A program made the translations under genes and the position numbers. Positions 36,235 to 45,423 of a DNA stretch of 64,000 nt are shown here, piece by piece; within the stretch, counting starts at the first letter, position 1; every line of letters begins with the position of its first letter. The notes beneath the pieces were generated by a model, which saw only the letters and a program-made list of their open reading frames with translations, had not been told where the DNA came from and searched no databases. Origin of the DNA: Pseudomonas entomophila (GTDB lineage Bacteria; Pseudomonadota; Gammaproteobacteria; Pseudomonadales; Pseudomonadaceae). Location of the stretch: contig NZ_CP070982.1 in the NCBI RefSeq assembly GCF_018417595.1, positions 2,691,501 through 2,755,500 of the forward strand. The letters run 5' to 3'.

Positions 36235-36663
36235 CTAGCCAGGTCGATTAGATGAATTTATGAACACATTGAAACTATCAGCAATCTCTAAAAAATTGCC
36301 TGTTTCATGGCTCCATATTCCAACTACAGGTTCGCCGCTGGATCCCAAGGTTTTATAATTAAAGCAGTAAAAGTCACCAGTGCCAAATTCCGCAAAAGGA
36401 AGTAGTCCTGAAAAATCCTTTCCATCATCAGAGAAGTTGTCAAGCCAATCTGGCCACGAGCCTTCATATATTTTAACTATTGATTCCCAGGTCGTGCGCG
36501 GGTCTCTGCTATCGTAAACGGGGAAGATAACAAGAGCACCAAGCGACCTTCCATTATTCAATAAAAGCCACTCTGCAAATGACTCAGGAAGCCGCATTTT
36601 TAGCTGAAACTCAGCATCCTTAATGGCCGCAGCCGTTGTTCCAATGATACGTTTCTTAGACAT
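36235..36663 (-). CDS. SMI1/KNR4 (SUKH)-type immunity protein
   Basis: The protein has 142 residues. The N-terminus IKDAEFQLKMRLPESFAEWLLLNNGRSLG is the classic SUKH start (helix, LPxxFxxWLLxxNG). This is followed by acidic, aromatic strands (LLPFAEFGTGDFYCFNY) and a C-terminal helix (ADSFNVFINSS). SUKH proteins neutralise nuclease tips of polymorphic toxins. The gene begins 9 bp after the stop of the large Rhs gene, with an AGGAG site, exactly where a cognate immunity gene is expected. Its base composition is clearly richer in A and T than the Rhs core, fitting exchange of the tip-immunity cassette by horizontal transfer. Confidence 0.85.
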   Translation of the reverse strand: MSKKRIIGTTAAAIKDAEFQLKMRLPESFAEWLLLNNGRSLGALVIFPVYDSRDPRTTWESIVKIYEGSWPDWLDNFSDDGKDFSGLLPFAEFGTGDFYCFNYKTLGSSGEPVVGIWSHETGNFLEIADSFNVFINSSNRPG

Positions 36664-36672
36664 TAAGAGCTC

Positions 36673-39600
36673 CTATGGAAGTGCACCACGCTTTGGCAAG
36701 CTTAACTTTCCGGTCCCAGGGTATCCTGATTTAGGCATGCGTGCGGACCAGCACCCGTTTCGCTTTCTCCAGTATCGATGCTGAATGCCCCTATGGTCGG
36801 CAGCAAGCATGGGGTCGGCGTGAGAGTAATCATAACCTAGGTCATTCTCAAACCGTGGTCTATGTGCCAACTCGTACCCTGGAGGCGCCTTGATATTAGA
36901 TTGTTTTCCGGCGCGAACACGACGGTCTTGGTTTTCCAACCACCCCCGCATAGAGCTAGGAGTATTGGGGTCTTCCATAACCTGTCTCCAGCGCGCGTCA
37001 GGGTTGACATATGGCTCTCCACAGCAACACTCTTTTGCTAGGCCGAGTGGATCAATCCAATATATAGGGTTCGGAGCATATTCATACTGATTTAGCCCCC
37101 CAGCATAACTGATCGGATCCTTGTTTATGAACCGCGCACCTTGGGTATCGTAATAGCGATAGCGGTTGTAGTGCAGTCCGGTCTCATGGTCGTGGTATTG
37201 GCCCTGGAAGCGCAGCGGGTTGCCCAGGCCGTGCTGCTTGGCCCATGCCGAGCGCTCCTCGCGGACTTCACCCCAGGCCTTGTACTGCCCCGCCCAGGCG
37301 ACATTGCCCTGTTCATCGGTCAGTTCCATCGGAGTACCGAGGTGGTCGCAGTGGTACCAGGCGATCGCCTCGAACGCCTGTGGTTTCACCTCGGTGTGCC
37401 ACAGCGGATCCTGATCGAAGTCGTACTCGCGCTGGCTCCAGTCCGGTTGCTTGTGCAGGCGAATCGGGCTCTTGCGCAGCGCCTGGGCGACCGGCACGAA
37501 GCTGCCCGGCTCGTACAGGTAGTGCACGGTGCGGCCGGTGTCGCCTTCATCGCGTGGCGGTGAGCTTTCCCAGGCCAAGGTGTCGCCATCCCAGCCGAAC
37601 AGGGTGAAGCCACAGCCAAGTTCGCGTTGGCGCTTGGCCCGTTGCAGTTGGTTCCAGCCGGTGCCCGCTTCCGGGCGATCCCAGAAATGCGCCACCGAAT
37701 GCTTGTGCAGGCGCCGGCCCAGGGCGTCGTAGCTGTAGTCGACCTTGAGCTTATCGTCGTTGTAACTGGCCAGCCGGTCGAACAAGTCCCAGGTGAATTG
37801 GGCATGTGCGCCGTTGTGTAGGCGGTGAATCAGGTTGCCGCGTTCGTCGTAGCGGTAATGGGTACCCGCGTACTCGCGCAGCAGGTTGTCCATCAGCTTG
37901 TTGCGCCGTGGATCGGCTTCCAGCGGGCGGTTCAGCTCCTGGGTTTTCTGGTCCAACAGGTTACCGGCCGGGTCGAAGGCGAAGGTTTCCACGCCCAGGC
38001 GGCTGGTGGCCTTGAGCAGGCGACCGACGGGGTCGTACTGGTACTCCAACGGCCCGCGACGGCTGTCGTGGATGTTGGTCAGCTGGCCGGCGGCGTCGTA
38101 GCGGTATTGGCGCTTGAGCAGCGTGGACTGGCCGTCATGGCTGCCCAGCAGCTGTTCCTGCAAACGCCCGGCCGGGTCCCAGGCCTGGGTTTGCATCAGC
38201 TTATTGCCCTGGTGGCGCACGATTTCGCGGTGCAGGTCATCGCGCTCGTAAGCCAGCATCTCGTGCTGGTCGAGGGTCATGCCGAGCAGGTGGCCGCTGC
38301 CGTAGGTCAGCCAACTGACCTTGTGGCCGTCCGGACGGATCGTCGCGGTGCGCTGGTTGAGCGCGTCGTACTCGTGCTGCCACACCGCAACCATCGGCGT
38401 GCCGGTGGCCAGGTAGTGCTGGTGCTCGCGGGTCAGGTTGCCGGCTTCATCGTGGAACCATTGCAGTTTGCTGGCGGCGTTGACCGCCTGGATCAGTTGG
38501 CCGTTGCCGTCGTAAGCGAAGCTCTCGCTTTGGCTCTGGTTACCCAGGCGGGCCGTGCGCTCACTCAATCGGCCCATGGGGTCGAAGGTCAGCTCGATAC
38601 GGCGTTGGCCGACCTGGGTGCTCGCCAACCGACCGCTGTACGGGTCGTACTGGTAGCGGGTGACCAGGCCATCGAAGCCGGTCTCTTGCAGCAGCCGACC
38701 GACCGGGTCATAGAGGAACGTGGCCTTGCTGGTGTTCTCGTTTTCCAGCCCGATCAAGCGGCCGAGCTTGTCCCAGCGATAACGTAGGGTGTGCTCATTG
38801 GCGTCGACGCGTTCGCTCAGCAGGCCGACCGCGTTGTAGGTCCAGGTGGTGCAGCGATCAAGCGCGTCGACATGGGCCAGCAGACGCCCTTCGGCATCGT
38901 AGTTGAAGCGTTCCTCGGTCTTGTCCGGGTGGGTAACCTTGGCCAGTTGCCCGGCCTGGTACTCGTAGGCGGTCGTGCTGCCGGCCGCATCGGTGAAAGC
39001 GGTCAGCTGGCCGAAGGCGTTGTACGTCCATTGGCTGGTCTTGCCCGAGCAGTCGGTGTACTCAAGCAGTTGCCCGGCCTCGTTGTAGGCGAGCGTCTTC
39101 TCGTTGCCCAACGCATCCTTGATTGCCTTGACCAGCCCGGCCGGGGTGTAGGCGAACTCGGTCTTATGGCCCAGCGGGTCGACGCTCTCGACCAGGTTGC
39201 CGCGCTCGTCGTAGTCGCGTAGCCACAAGCCACCTTCGGCATCACGCAGTTTGATCGGCTGGTCATGATCGTCGTAGGCGTAGTGCACCGTACTGTGGTC
39301 GGCACGGATGTGCTGCAGCAGGTTGCTGCGCTCATCGTAGGTGTAGCGGTCCTGGCTGCCGTCGGGGTGGACGTGGCGGATGACGTTCTTGCGCTGATCG
39401 CGGAACAGCCACTCCTCGCGGCCGTCCGGGTGGACCAGGCGGTAGGTGTAGCCCAGGGCGTCGTAGTAGTGCCAGGTCTCCTGGCCGTGGGCGTCGGTGA
39501 CATAGGTCAGGCGGATGTTCGGGTCCCAGGCCAGGCGGGTCTCGAAGCTGCCGTCGTCGGCCCATTCGTGGATGGCCTTGGCCTGCGGGCCGCTGCCGTC

Positions 39601-41364
39601 CCATTCGAGGTTGATGCCGCGCCCGGTGCGGTCGGTGTAACGGGTGATCAGGTGCTGGCGGTACTGGTAGTGCCAGGCGGCGCCGTGTTCGTCCTGGGCG
39701 GCGATCAGGTCGCCGTGGGTGTCGTAGTGGTAGCCGCACAGCTGGCGCAGCGGCGTGCCATCGACCACCTGCCACAGGCCCTGGATATGCCCATGGTCAT
39801 CGAGCAAGGTGCCCAGTTGCAGGTGGACTTTTTCGGGGTCGTTGTCGGAATAGGTGTTGATGTCCGACAGCACCGGCCGGCCGTTGTACTGGTGCTCGTA
39901 GTGCAGCATTGCCCCGGCGCCGCTGCGCAGCTGGATATGCGTCAGGTAAAAGCGGTCACCCTGGCGGGCATAGGTTTCACGGCGGTCCAGGCCACGCAAC
40001 AACACCAGTTGCTGCTCGGCGGTGCGCACCAGGCTGATGTATTCGATCGGGTCGTAGTGTGGCTTGCCGACCTTGGGCAGCGGGTAGTCGTGGCTGCGGC
40101 CGTCGCTGTCGTGGAACACCACGCCCTTGTCCACAACATCGATACAAGTGGTGAATTCGGTAATCCAGCGGGCGCCGAGCGAACCATGATCGAGGGCCGC
40201 CAGCCGCGAGTTATAAGTGCGCGTCCAGTTGACCGGGAACGGCCCGGACAGACTGAAATCCTGGTGAGCAAGGGTTTCATCACCAAGCACATGGCCGATG
40301 CTGAACCCGGTGCAGGCACAGGGTCCGTTCTTCGCAGGCTTGGGCTGCTTGTTGGCGCGGACCTGGCTGCGCACCACTTCGGTCGGCCCTTCGGCGTGGA
40401 CATGCCGGGCCTGGTGGGTGACGCCGGGGCGGATGGCGACGGCCATGCCCGGGCGGCGGGGGTTGGCCAGCACGGTCTCGAGCAGGCGGGTCAGCAGCCA
40501 GGCGATGCTGTTTTCCATACCGGCGCTGCCCAGGGCCTGCAGGCGCTGGGGCACGACCTTGGCCAGGTCTTCGAGGGTGCGGATCAACGGCCCGAGCAGG
40601 CTGTCCAGCTCGCCGCTGAAGTGACGGGCGACGCTGTTGTAACCGTCCTTGAGGCTGCCTTCGGTGGCATTGGCCAGGGCCGAGAGGGCCAGGCGCCAGG
40701 CATCGGTTTCGAGGGCCGAGTCGTACAGCGCCACCTGGGCCATTTGTGCGCGGGCCAGGCGGTGGCTGCTGGCAGCATCCAGCTTGCCACGGGCGGCGGC
40801 GGTAATGGTCTTGGCCAAGGAAGTAAACAGCAGGCGTGCGGTATCGGCAGCAGCGCTGAGCATGGCCGGCAACTGGGCCAGGGCCTCGCGCACGTAGTGC
40901 TCCAGGGCACCGCGGATATTGGCATGCAGGTGGCCGTCGATGATTTCCAGGATCACCGCGCCGATGTGCGCGCCGGGGCGACGGCGCAGGGTCTGGCGGG
41001 TCAGTTGCAGCACCGGGCGCAGCACCGTGCGGGCACGGGACAGGCCGGGTGGATAGGGGACGATGCCGATCAGGTTGATGCCCAGGCTGACCCACAGCAG
41101 TGGGTCGGGAGAAGGGTTTTCGACCAGTTCGAGGATATCGATCAGGGCGTCCACGCAGGCCAGGGCGTTGGACATGGCGGGTACGGTTTCGGCGGCCTGG
41201 CGCAGCAGTTGCAGGTCGACCAGGCCGTAGCTGATTTCCCGCAGCCAGTGGTCAACGGATGCGGCGGCGGCGCCGAGGTCTTCGCTGAGGAGGGTGTCGA
41301 GGGGGGCAATGGCGATCTGGATTTCGCGCGTGGTGAGCGCGGCATCGGCGGGCGCGGCAGACAT
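36673..41364 (-). CDS. Rhs-family polymorphic toxin with nuclease-like tip
   Basis: The protein has 1563 residues. Residues 1-370 are helical and lack an obvious PAAR domain. A DUF6531-type start follows (TGFSIGHVLGDETLAHQDFSLSGPFPVNWTRTYNS), then some twenty YD repeats (for example GNLVESVDPLGHKTEFAYTPAG, YDERGNLIHRL) that build the Rhs shell. The core ends with YYDTQGARFINKDPISYAGG and NPIYWIDPLGL, the autoproteolysis site. The ~120-residue tip has CCCGEP, PPGYELAHRPRFENDLGYDYSHADP and HRGIQHRYW. The AHR/H-rich pattern suggests a HNH-like or Ntox8-like nuclease; this is an inference. The tip is lower in GC than the core. Delivery by type VI secretion is likely from the family. The SUKH gene 9 bp downstream is the expected immunity gene. 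Confidence 0.9.
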   Translation of the reverse strand: MSAAPADAALTTREIQIAIAPLDTLLSEDLGAAAASVDHWLREISYGLVDLQLLRQAAETVPAMSNALACVDALIDILELVENPSPDPLLWVSLGINLIGIVPYPPGLSRARTVLRPVLQLTRQTLRRRPGAHIGAVILEIIDGHLHANIRGALEHYVREALAQLPAMLSAAADTARLLFTSLAKTITAAARGKLDAASSHRLARAQMAQVALYDSALETDAWRLALSALANATEGSLKDGYNSVARHFSGELDSLLGPLIRTLEDLAKVVPQRLQALGSAGMENSIAWLLTRLLETVLANPRRPGMAVAIRPGVTHQARHVHAEGPTEVVRSQVRANKQPKPAKNGPCACTGFSIGHVLGDETLAHQDFSLSGPFPVNWTRTYNSRLAALDHGSLGARWITEFTTCIDVVDKGVVFHDSDGRSHDYPLPKVGKPHYDPIEYISLVRTAEQQLVLLRGLDRRETYARQGDRFYLTHIQLRSGAGAMLHYEHQYNGRPVLSDINTYSDNDPEKVHLQLGTLLDDHGHIQGLWQVVDGTPLRQLCGYHYDTHGDLIAAQDEHGAAWHYQYRQHLITRYTDRTGRGINLEWDGSGPQAKAIHEWADDGSFETRLAWDPNIRLTYVTDAHGQETWHYYDALGYTYRLVHPDGREEWLFRDQRKNVIRHVHPDGSQDRYTYDERSNLLQHIRADHSTVHYAYDDHDQPIKLRDAEGGLWLRDYDERGNLVESVDPLGHKTEFAYTPAGLVKAIKDALGNEKTLAYNEAGQLLEYTDCSGKTSQWTYNAFGQLTAFTDAAGSTTAYEYQAGQLAKVTHPDKTEERFNYDAEGRLLAHVDALDRCTTWTYNAVGLLSERVDANEHTLRYRWDKLGRLIGLENENTSKATFLYDPVGRLLQETGFDGLVTRYQYDPYSGRLASTQVGQRRIELTFDPMGRLSERTARLGNQSQSESFAYDGNGQLIQAVNAASKLQWFHDEAGNLTREHQHYLATGTPMVAVWQHEYDALNQRTATIRPDGHKVSWLTYGSGHLLGMTLDQHEMLAYERDDLHREIVRHQGNKLMQTQAWDPAGRLQEQLLGSHDGQSTLLKRQYRYDAAGQLTNIHDSRRGPLEYQYDPVGRLLKATSRLGVETFAFDPAGNLLDQKTQELNRPLEADPRRNKLMDNLLREYAGTHYRYDERGNLIHRLHNGAHAQFTWDLFDRLASYNDDKLKVDYSYDALGRRLHKHSVAHFWDRPEAGTGWNQLQRAKRQRELGCGFTLFGWDGDTLAWESSPPRDEGDTGRTVHYLYEPGSFVPVAQALRKSPIRLHKQPDWSQREYDFDQDPLWHTEVKPQAFEAIAWYHCDHLGTPMELTDEQGNVAWAGQYKAWGEVREERSAWAKQHGLGNPLRFQGQYHDHETGLHYNRYRYYDTQGARFINKDPISYAGGLNQYEYAPNPIYWIDPLGLAKECCCGEPYVNPDARWRQVMEDPNTPSSMRGWLENQDRRVRAGKQSNIKAPPGYELAHRPRFENDLGYDYSHADPMLAADHRGIQHRYWRKRNGCWSARMPKSGYPGTGKLSLPKRGALP

Positions 41365-41472
41365 CGTGAAAGGGCCTTCCTAGGCGGGGGGACGCGAGGT
41401 CCCGGGTGGTCCGTGAGGGCGAAATGATACTAAGGCGGGGGCGGTTCGGCCATGGGGGAAACCCTGAGGCCT

Positions 41473-41559
41473 CTGTAGGAGCGGCTTCAGCCGCGATGCA
41501 GGCGACGCGGTGCCTGGCACCCGCTTCGCGGGTGATCGCGGCTGAAGCCGCTCCTACAG
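41473..41559. repeat. REP pair (inverted)
   Basis: CTGTAGGAGCGGCTTCAGCCGCGAT is mirrored by ATCGCGGCTGAAG plus CCGCTCCTACAG. It lies 47 bp past the MATE gene stop and forms the left border of the 7-deazapurine module; 41365-41606 holds no gene. Confidence 0.85.
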
Positions 41560-41606
41560 GGGGCGGGCCGGGCTCCTACCGGCGAGTGGGCGAATCCTCA
41601 ATGCCC

Positions 41607-43028
41607 TTAACTGCCTTTCGCCTCCGGCGTCAGCACCACCGCCCTCGGCACCTGCGCCTCGCGCGTCTGCCGGTTGACGATCAGCTCCAGCCCCAGGTAC
41701 ATCGCGAAGGTTGCTGCTGCCAAACCAATGGCCAGGCCGGCCCAGATGTAGCGCGGCCCCAGCTCCAGGTGGATGCCGAGCCCGTAGGCGGTGGGCAGGG
41801 CGATGGCCCAGTAGAAGATCGCCACCAGCGCCAGTGAGGTCTTCAACGCCTTCAGCCCCCGCAGCGCCCCCAGCAGGATGTTCTGCGCACCGTCGAACAA
41901 CAGGAACCACACCGCCACGGCCAGCAGGCTGGCCACGGTGCTCTTGAGCAACAGGCTGTCGGCGGTGCCGGCGTGCACGAACAGGCTGGCGATCTCGGTG
42001 GGGAACACCAGGAACAGCGGGGCGAAGATCAACGAGGCGACCGCGCCGCAGGCCAGGCCGATGCGCGCCACGCGCTTGGTCTCGGCCACGCGGCCGGCCC
42101 CCACCAGTTGGCCGACCCGGTAGGAGGTGGCGCTGGACAGGCTGATGGGTACCACGAAGGCGATCAGCACCGCCTGCATCGCCACATGGTGGGCGGCCTG
42201 CACCACCACGCCGAAGTGCCCCATCATCAGCGCCGCGCAGGTGAACAGGCTCAGCTCGATGGCGAACGACAGGCCCACCGGTATGCCGAAGCGCAAGGCC
42301 TGGCGCAGGATGCCCCAGTCGATGTCGAGGATGCCCTCGAAGATGCGGTACGGCTGATAGCGGGGCGTCAGGGCGATGTAGCCGGCCAGCGAAACCGCCA
42401 TCAGCAGCGACACACTGGCGGTGACCGCGCCGATACCGCGCAGGCCCAGGAAGGGGATGCCGAACCACTGGTTGATGATCACCAGGTTGAGGGCCAGGTT
42501 CAGCACCGCGCCGGCCATGCTGATGACCATCACCGGCTTGGTGTCGCCCAGGGCGCTGACGAAGTTGCGCAGGGCCATGAACACCAGGTAGCCCGGCAGC
42601 GCGAAGGCCACCGCGTGGGTGAAGGCGATGAACGCGTCGATGCTTTGCGGCGGTTGGCCGAGGCTGCGCAGCAACGGCGCGGCCAGCCACAGCACCAGCA
42701 TGCCCAGGGCCGCCAGCAGCAGGGCGATGAGCAGGCCGCTCTGGCAGGAGCGCCGCACGCGAGTAATGTCCTGCGAGCCGTGGGCGATGGCGATCAGCGT
42801 GCCGATGCCGGAGATGACCCCGGAAAACGAAAAGGTCAGGAACGAATAGATCGACGCGCCGACACCGCCGCCGGCCAGGGCCTCGGCGCCCAGGCGGCCC
42901 ATCATGTAGGTGTCGGTGAAGACCATGACCACCTTGGACAGCTGGGCGGCCATCAAGGGTCCGGCCATGGCCAGCAGGATCATCAGCTCGCCCGTGGGGC
43001 GGCGGGTCGGGGATTTGTGTTCAAGCAT
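41607..43028 (-). CDS. MATE-family efflux transporter
   Basis: The protein has 473 residues and about twelve hydrophobic segments in two homologous halves. Family features are LAMAGPLMAAQLSKVVMVFTDTYMMGRLGAEALAGGGVGASIYSFLTF at the start and VPISLSSATSYRVGQLVGAGR in the second half. Such NorM-like pumps export toxic organic molecules using Na+ or H+ gradients from the inner membrane. The gene is transcribed away from the seven-gene 7-deazapurine cluster across a ~545-bp AT-rich regulatory region, and both lie inside one pair of REP borders. Export of, and self-protection from, the nucleoside product is therefore the most attractive role. It is inferred from position, and a general NorM pump unrelated to the cluster remains possible. 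Confidence 0.85.
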   Translation of the reverse strand: MLEHKSPTRRPTGELMILLAMAGPLMAAQLSKVVMVFTDTYMMGRLGAEALAGGGVGASIYSFLTFSFSGVISGIGTLIAIAHGSQDITRVRRSCQSGLLIALLLAALGMLVLWLAAPLLRSLGQPPQSIDAFIAFTHAVAFALPGYLVFMALRNFVSALGDTKPVMVISMAGAVLNLALNLVIINQWFGIPFLGLRGIGAVTASVSLLMAVSLAGYIALTPRYQPYRIFEGILDIDWGILRQALRFGIPVGLSFAIELSLFTCAALMMGHFGVVVQAAHHVAMQAVLIAFVVPISLSSATSYRVGQLVGAGRVAETKRVARIGLACGAVASLIFAPLFLVFPTEIASLFVHAGTADSLLLKSTVASLLAVAVWFLLFDGAQNILLGALRGLKALKTSLALVAIFYWAIALPTAYGLGIHLELGPRYIWAGLAIGLAAATFAMYLGLELIVNRQTREAQVPRAVVLTPEAKGS

Positions 43029-43130
43029 GCAACGGCCTCCGATGCCGGGTGAAACAGTCCATTTGATGACTCAAGCGAAGCTCGGGTTCAGATTCAAGCC
43101 CCTTTATCCTGTACGGGAATTCAGGGTCAC

Positions 43131-43154
43131 GATCTCATGAAGAATCATGATATC
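43131..43154. promoter_or_regulatory. operator-like inverted repeat between MATE gene and queE
   Basis: GATCTCATGA (43131-43140) and TCATGATATC (43145-43154) are inverted arms with one mismatch around AGAA, 103 bp upstream of the MATE start. The symmetry and spacing are those of a dimeric regulator site. No regulator gene is found beside it. Confidence 0.4.
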
Positions 43155-43354
43155 ACGCGATGTTTTTATTCACTTTGGTTATATGTCAAGGTCGTGAATA
43201 AACGAAATCGATATTTTGCACGGTCCGGTTATCTGGTCTAGTTTGTTTTACCGCACGTATATATCGATCTGCCCCAAGCATAACATCCTGTGCGTGGCGA
43301 GATGATACAAGTCAATTAAACAGGTGCTGTCGCTCAGGATCGGGTGATGGCCAA

Positions 43355-43377
43355 TTGAACGCAACTACTGCGTTCAA
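43355..43377. promoter_or_regulatory. perfect inverted repeat upstream of queE
   Basis: TTGAACGCA (43355-43363) and TGCGTTCAA (43369-43377) are perfect 9-bp arms with a 5-base centre, about 200 bp before the queE ATG. It could be an operator or a leader hairpin. The whole of 43029-43574 is AT-rich compared with its flanks and holds no convincing gene. Confidence 0.4.
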
Positions 43378-43574
43378 CTTTATATGGTCGCTGCAGGGAA
43401 GCGAACTGGCCAGGGATCAGGCTGTCGAGGAAATACATATTGAGCGTGGATAGTGTCGCTCAGGTTTTCTATCCGCTTGCATCTGTTTATCTGGAACTTC
43501 CCTGCCTGCTGACGTTTTATCAGCGTGCGCCTCTTCATTGTCAGAAGGCGTATTGCAGTCAACAGGGAGTGGGT

Positions 43575-44264
43575 ATGTTTGGCGAGAACCCCATAAGAAA
43601 GAAAGCGCCTGACAGCGAGACCCTTTGGGTGGAAGAGGTGTTCAGGACCTTGCAAGGCGAGGGCCCCTATTCGGGGGTGCCGTCGACCTTCGTCCGGCTG
43701 TCGGGATGCAACCTGCAATGCTACTGGTGCGACACCCAGTTCGAGGCGTTTCGCTGGTCGATGACCCCGCAGGCCATCGTCGAGATGATCCGCGGCCTTG
43801 AAGCACCGGTGCCCGAGCTGGTGGTGCTGACGGGCGGCGAACCCTTTCGCCAGAGCATCGCGCCACTGATCCAGGTGTTCCTCGACGAGGGCTTCAAGGT
43901 CCAGATCGAGACCAACGGCACGATCTACCAGGCCATCCCCACGGGGCAGGACGTCACCGTGGTGTGCAGCCCGAAGACGCCGGTGCTGGACCTGCGCATG
44001 ATCGAGATCATCACCCACTACAAATATGTACTGGCCCATGGCGAAGTCGACGAAAGCGATGGCCTGCCGGGCACTTCCACGCAACGGGCCGGTAAAAAGG
44101 CCCGGCTGTTCCGCCCGCCCCAGGGCAAGCCGGTATATGTCATGCCGCGCGATGACTACGACGAGCAACGCAACAAGGACAACCTCAAGGCTTGTATCGA
44201 TGTGGCCACCCGCCAGGGTTACACATTGAATATGCAATTGCACAAGCTGCTGAATCTTCCATAA
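43575..44264 (+). CDS. queE: 7-carboxy-7-deazaguanine synthase (radical SAM)
   Basis: The protein has 229 residues. It contracts the ring of 6-carboxytetrahydropterin to 7-carboxy-7-deazaguanine (CDG). The [4Fe-4S] motif CxxxCxxC is CNLQCYWC (Cys45, 49, 52), EVFRTLQGEGPYSGVPSTFVRLSG is the QueE N-terminus, and VVLTGGEPFRQ is the SAM-binding GGE motif. The start ATG 43575 follows GGGAG by six bases; the in-frame upstream extension has no ribosome-binding site. It is the first of seven co-oriented genes with gaps of at most about 12 bp or overlaps. Housekeeping queE genes in pseudomonads sit elsewhere with queC; queC is absent here. This points to a specialised pathway that uses CDG itself rather than preQ0. 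Confidence 0.93.
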   Translation: MFGENPIRKKAPDSETLWVEEVFRTLQGEGPYSGVPSTFVRLSGCNLQCYWCDTQFEAFRWSMTPQAIVEMIRGLEAPVPELVVLTGGEPFRQSIAPLIQVFLDEGFKVQIETNGTIYQAIPTGQDVTVVCSPKTPVLDLRMIEIITHYKYVLAHGEVDESDGLPGTSTQRAGKKARLFRPPQGKPVYVMPRDDYDEQRNKDNLKACIDVATRQGYTLNMQLHKLLNLP

Positions 44265-44274
44265 GGATATGACC

Positions 44275-44883
44275 ATGCAAAACGATAAAGAACGTTCCCA
44301 CGCCAAAGCCCGACAAGGCGTTATCGATATTCTCGAATACCTGGGTGAAGACACCAATCGCCAGGGGCTTCATGAGACGCCGGAGCGCTTCTTGAAATCG
44401 ATGGTCGCGCAGACCGTGGGTTATTCCCAGGACCCGTATCGGGTACTGGAGAAGTTCTTCGAGGAAGTGGCTGGCTACAAGAACCTGATCATGTTGCAGA
44501 ACATCCACTTCGAGTCGATGTGCGAACACCACCTGGCACCAATCGTGGGTAACGCCACCGTCGGCTACATCCCCAATGGCCGGGTGGTGGGCCTGTCCAA
44601 GCTGGCCCGGGTGGTGGACATCTTCGCCAAGCGCCTGCAGATCCAGGAGCGGCTGACCTCGGAGATCGGCCTGGCCCTGGACGAAGTGCTGCGCCCCAAA
44701 GGGGTGGGGGTGATCATCCGCGCCAAGCACAACTGCCTGTGCACCCGCGGCGCCTACAAGCCCAACGCCAACATGACCACCACTTACTTCTCGGGCGTGC
44801 TGGACAGCGACTCGATCAAGCGCGGCGAGTTCTACACCGCCGCCGCGTTGCCATGGGGCAATGGCGTTCACCACTCTCAGTAA
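44275..44883 (+). CDS. folE: GTP cyclohydrolase I
   Basis: The protein converts GTP to 7,8-dihydroneopterin triphosphate, the entry step to 7-deazapurines. It is 202 residues, normal for type I enzymes. Zinc ligands are in SMCEHHLAPIVGNA (Cys and His) and HNCLCTRG (second Cys). GYIPNGRVVGLSKLARVVDIFAKRLQIQERLT is the strongly conserved active-site region. TAAGGA lies seven bases before ATG 44275; the ATG at 44269 is too close to it. The gene lies 10 bp after queE and 12 bp before queD. Its presence supplies a dedicated precursor flow for this cluster. Confidence 0.93.
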   Translation: MQNDKERSHAKARQGVIDILEYLGEDTNRQGLHETPERFLKSMVAQTVGYSQDPYRVLEKFFEEVAGYKNLIMLQNIHFESMCEHHLAPIVGNATVGYIPNGRVVGLSKLARVVDIFAKRLQIQERLTSEIGLALDEVLRPKGVGVIIRAKHNCLCTRGAYKPNANMTTTYFSGVLDSDSIKRGEFYTAAALPWGNGVHHSQ

Positions 44884-44895
44884 GGGAAGACTGTC

Positions 44896-45423
44896 ATGTT
44901 CAAGATCGACCGCAAGATCGAAATCGACGCCGGCCACCGGATCCGCTCCCATGGCTCCAAGTGCCGCAACCTGCACGGCCACCGTTACTCGGTGCACATG
45001 ACCTGCAGCGCCGACGAGCTCGCCACCCATGGCTCGGAGACCGGCATGGTGCTGGACTTCAGCTTTGCCAAGGACGCCATGGTGCAGTGCATCGATGAGC
45101 TGTGCGACCACGCGCTGATCGTCGACGCCGAGGACGAGTACCTGCTGCAGGTGCTGGACATCCACGGCCCGGCCCGCGATGTACGCACCTCCGGCGTGGC
45201 GTTGCCGCTGACCAACGGCGAAGGGATGAAGATCTACCTGGTGCCGTTCTCGCCCACCGCCGAGGCGCTGGCCAAGCACTGGTACGAGTTGCTGAGCGAC
45301 AAAGTCGCCACCCTCGGCCACGGCGCCGCGCAGGTGCGCGTGGACACCATCCGTGTGTACGAAACCCCCAACTGCTGGGCCGAATACCCGGCCAGCAATG
45401 TGGGAGGCGCGCAGCATGTTTAG
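44896..45423 (+). CDS. queD: 6-carboxytetrahydropterin synthase (QueD family)
   Basis: The protein has 175 residues. Zinc histidines are in IEIDAGHRI and NLHGHRY. The catalytic cysteine is in KCRNLHGH, the CxxxHGH motif that marks QueD rather than mammalian-type pyruvoyl-tetrahydropterin synthase. DFSFAK and VYETPN (active-site Glu) follow. It turns dihydroneopterin triphosphate into 6-carboxytetrahydropterin, the substrate of QueE. It is about 50 residues longer than the ~120-residue E. coli enzyme because of an insertion (YLLQVLDIHGPARDVRTSG region). Its last eight bases overlap the next gene, indicating coupled translation. Confidence 0.92.
   Translation: MFKIDRKIEIDAGHRIRSHGSKCRNLHGHRYSVHMTCSADELATHGSETGMVLDFSFAKDAMVQCIDELCDHALIVDAEDEYLLQVLDIHGPARDVRTSGVALPLTNGEGMKIYLVPFSPTAEALAKHWYELLSDKVATLGHGAAQVRVDTIRVYETPNCWAEYPASNVGGAQHV

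Noticed and set aside
39265-41427. Long plus-strand frame of 720 codons opposite the Rhs gene
   Set aside because: Repetitive antisense of YD repeats, with no independent start signal or motifs.
41973-43052. Plus-strand frame opposite the MATE gene
   Set aside because: Almost only His, Gln, Gly, Asp and Arg; an antisense artefact.
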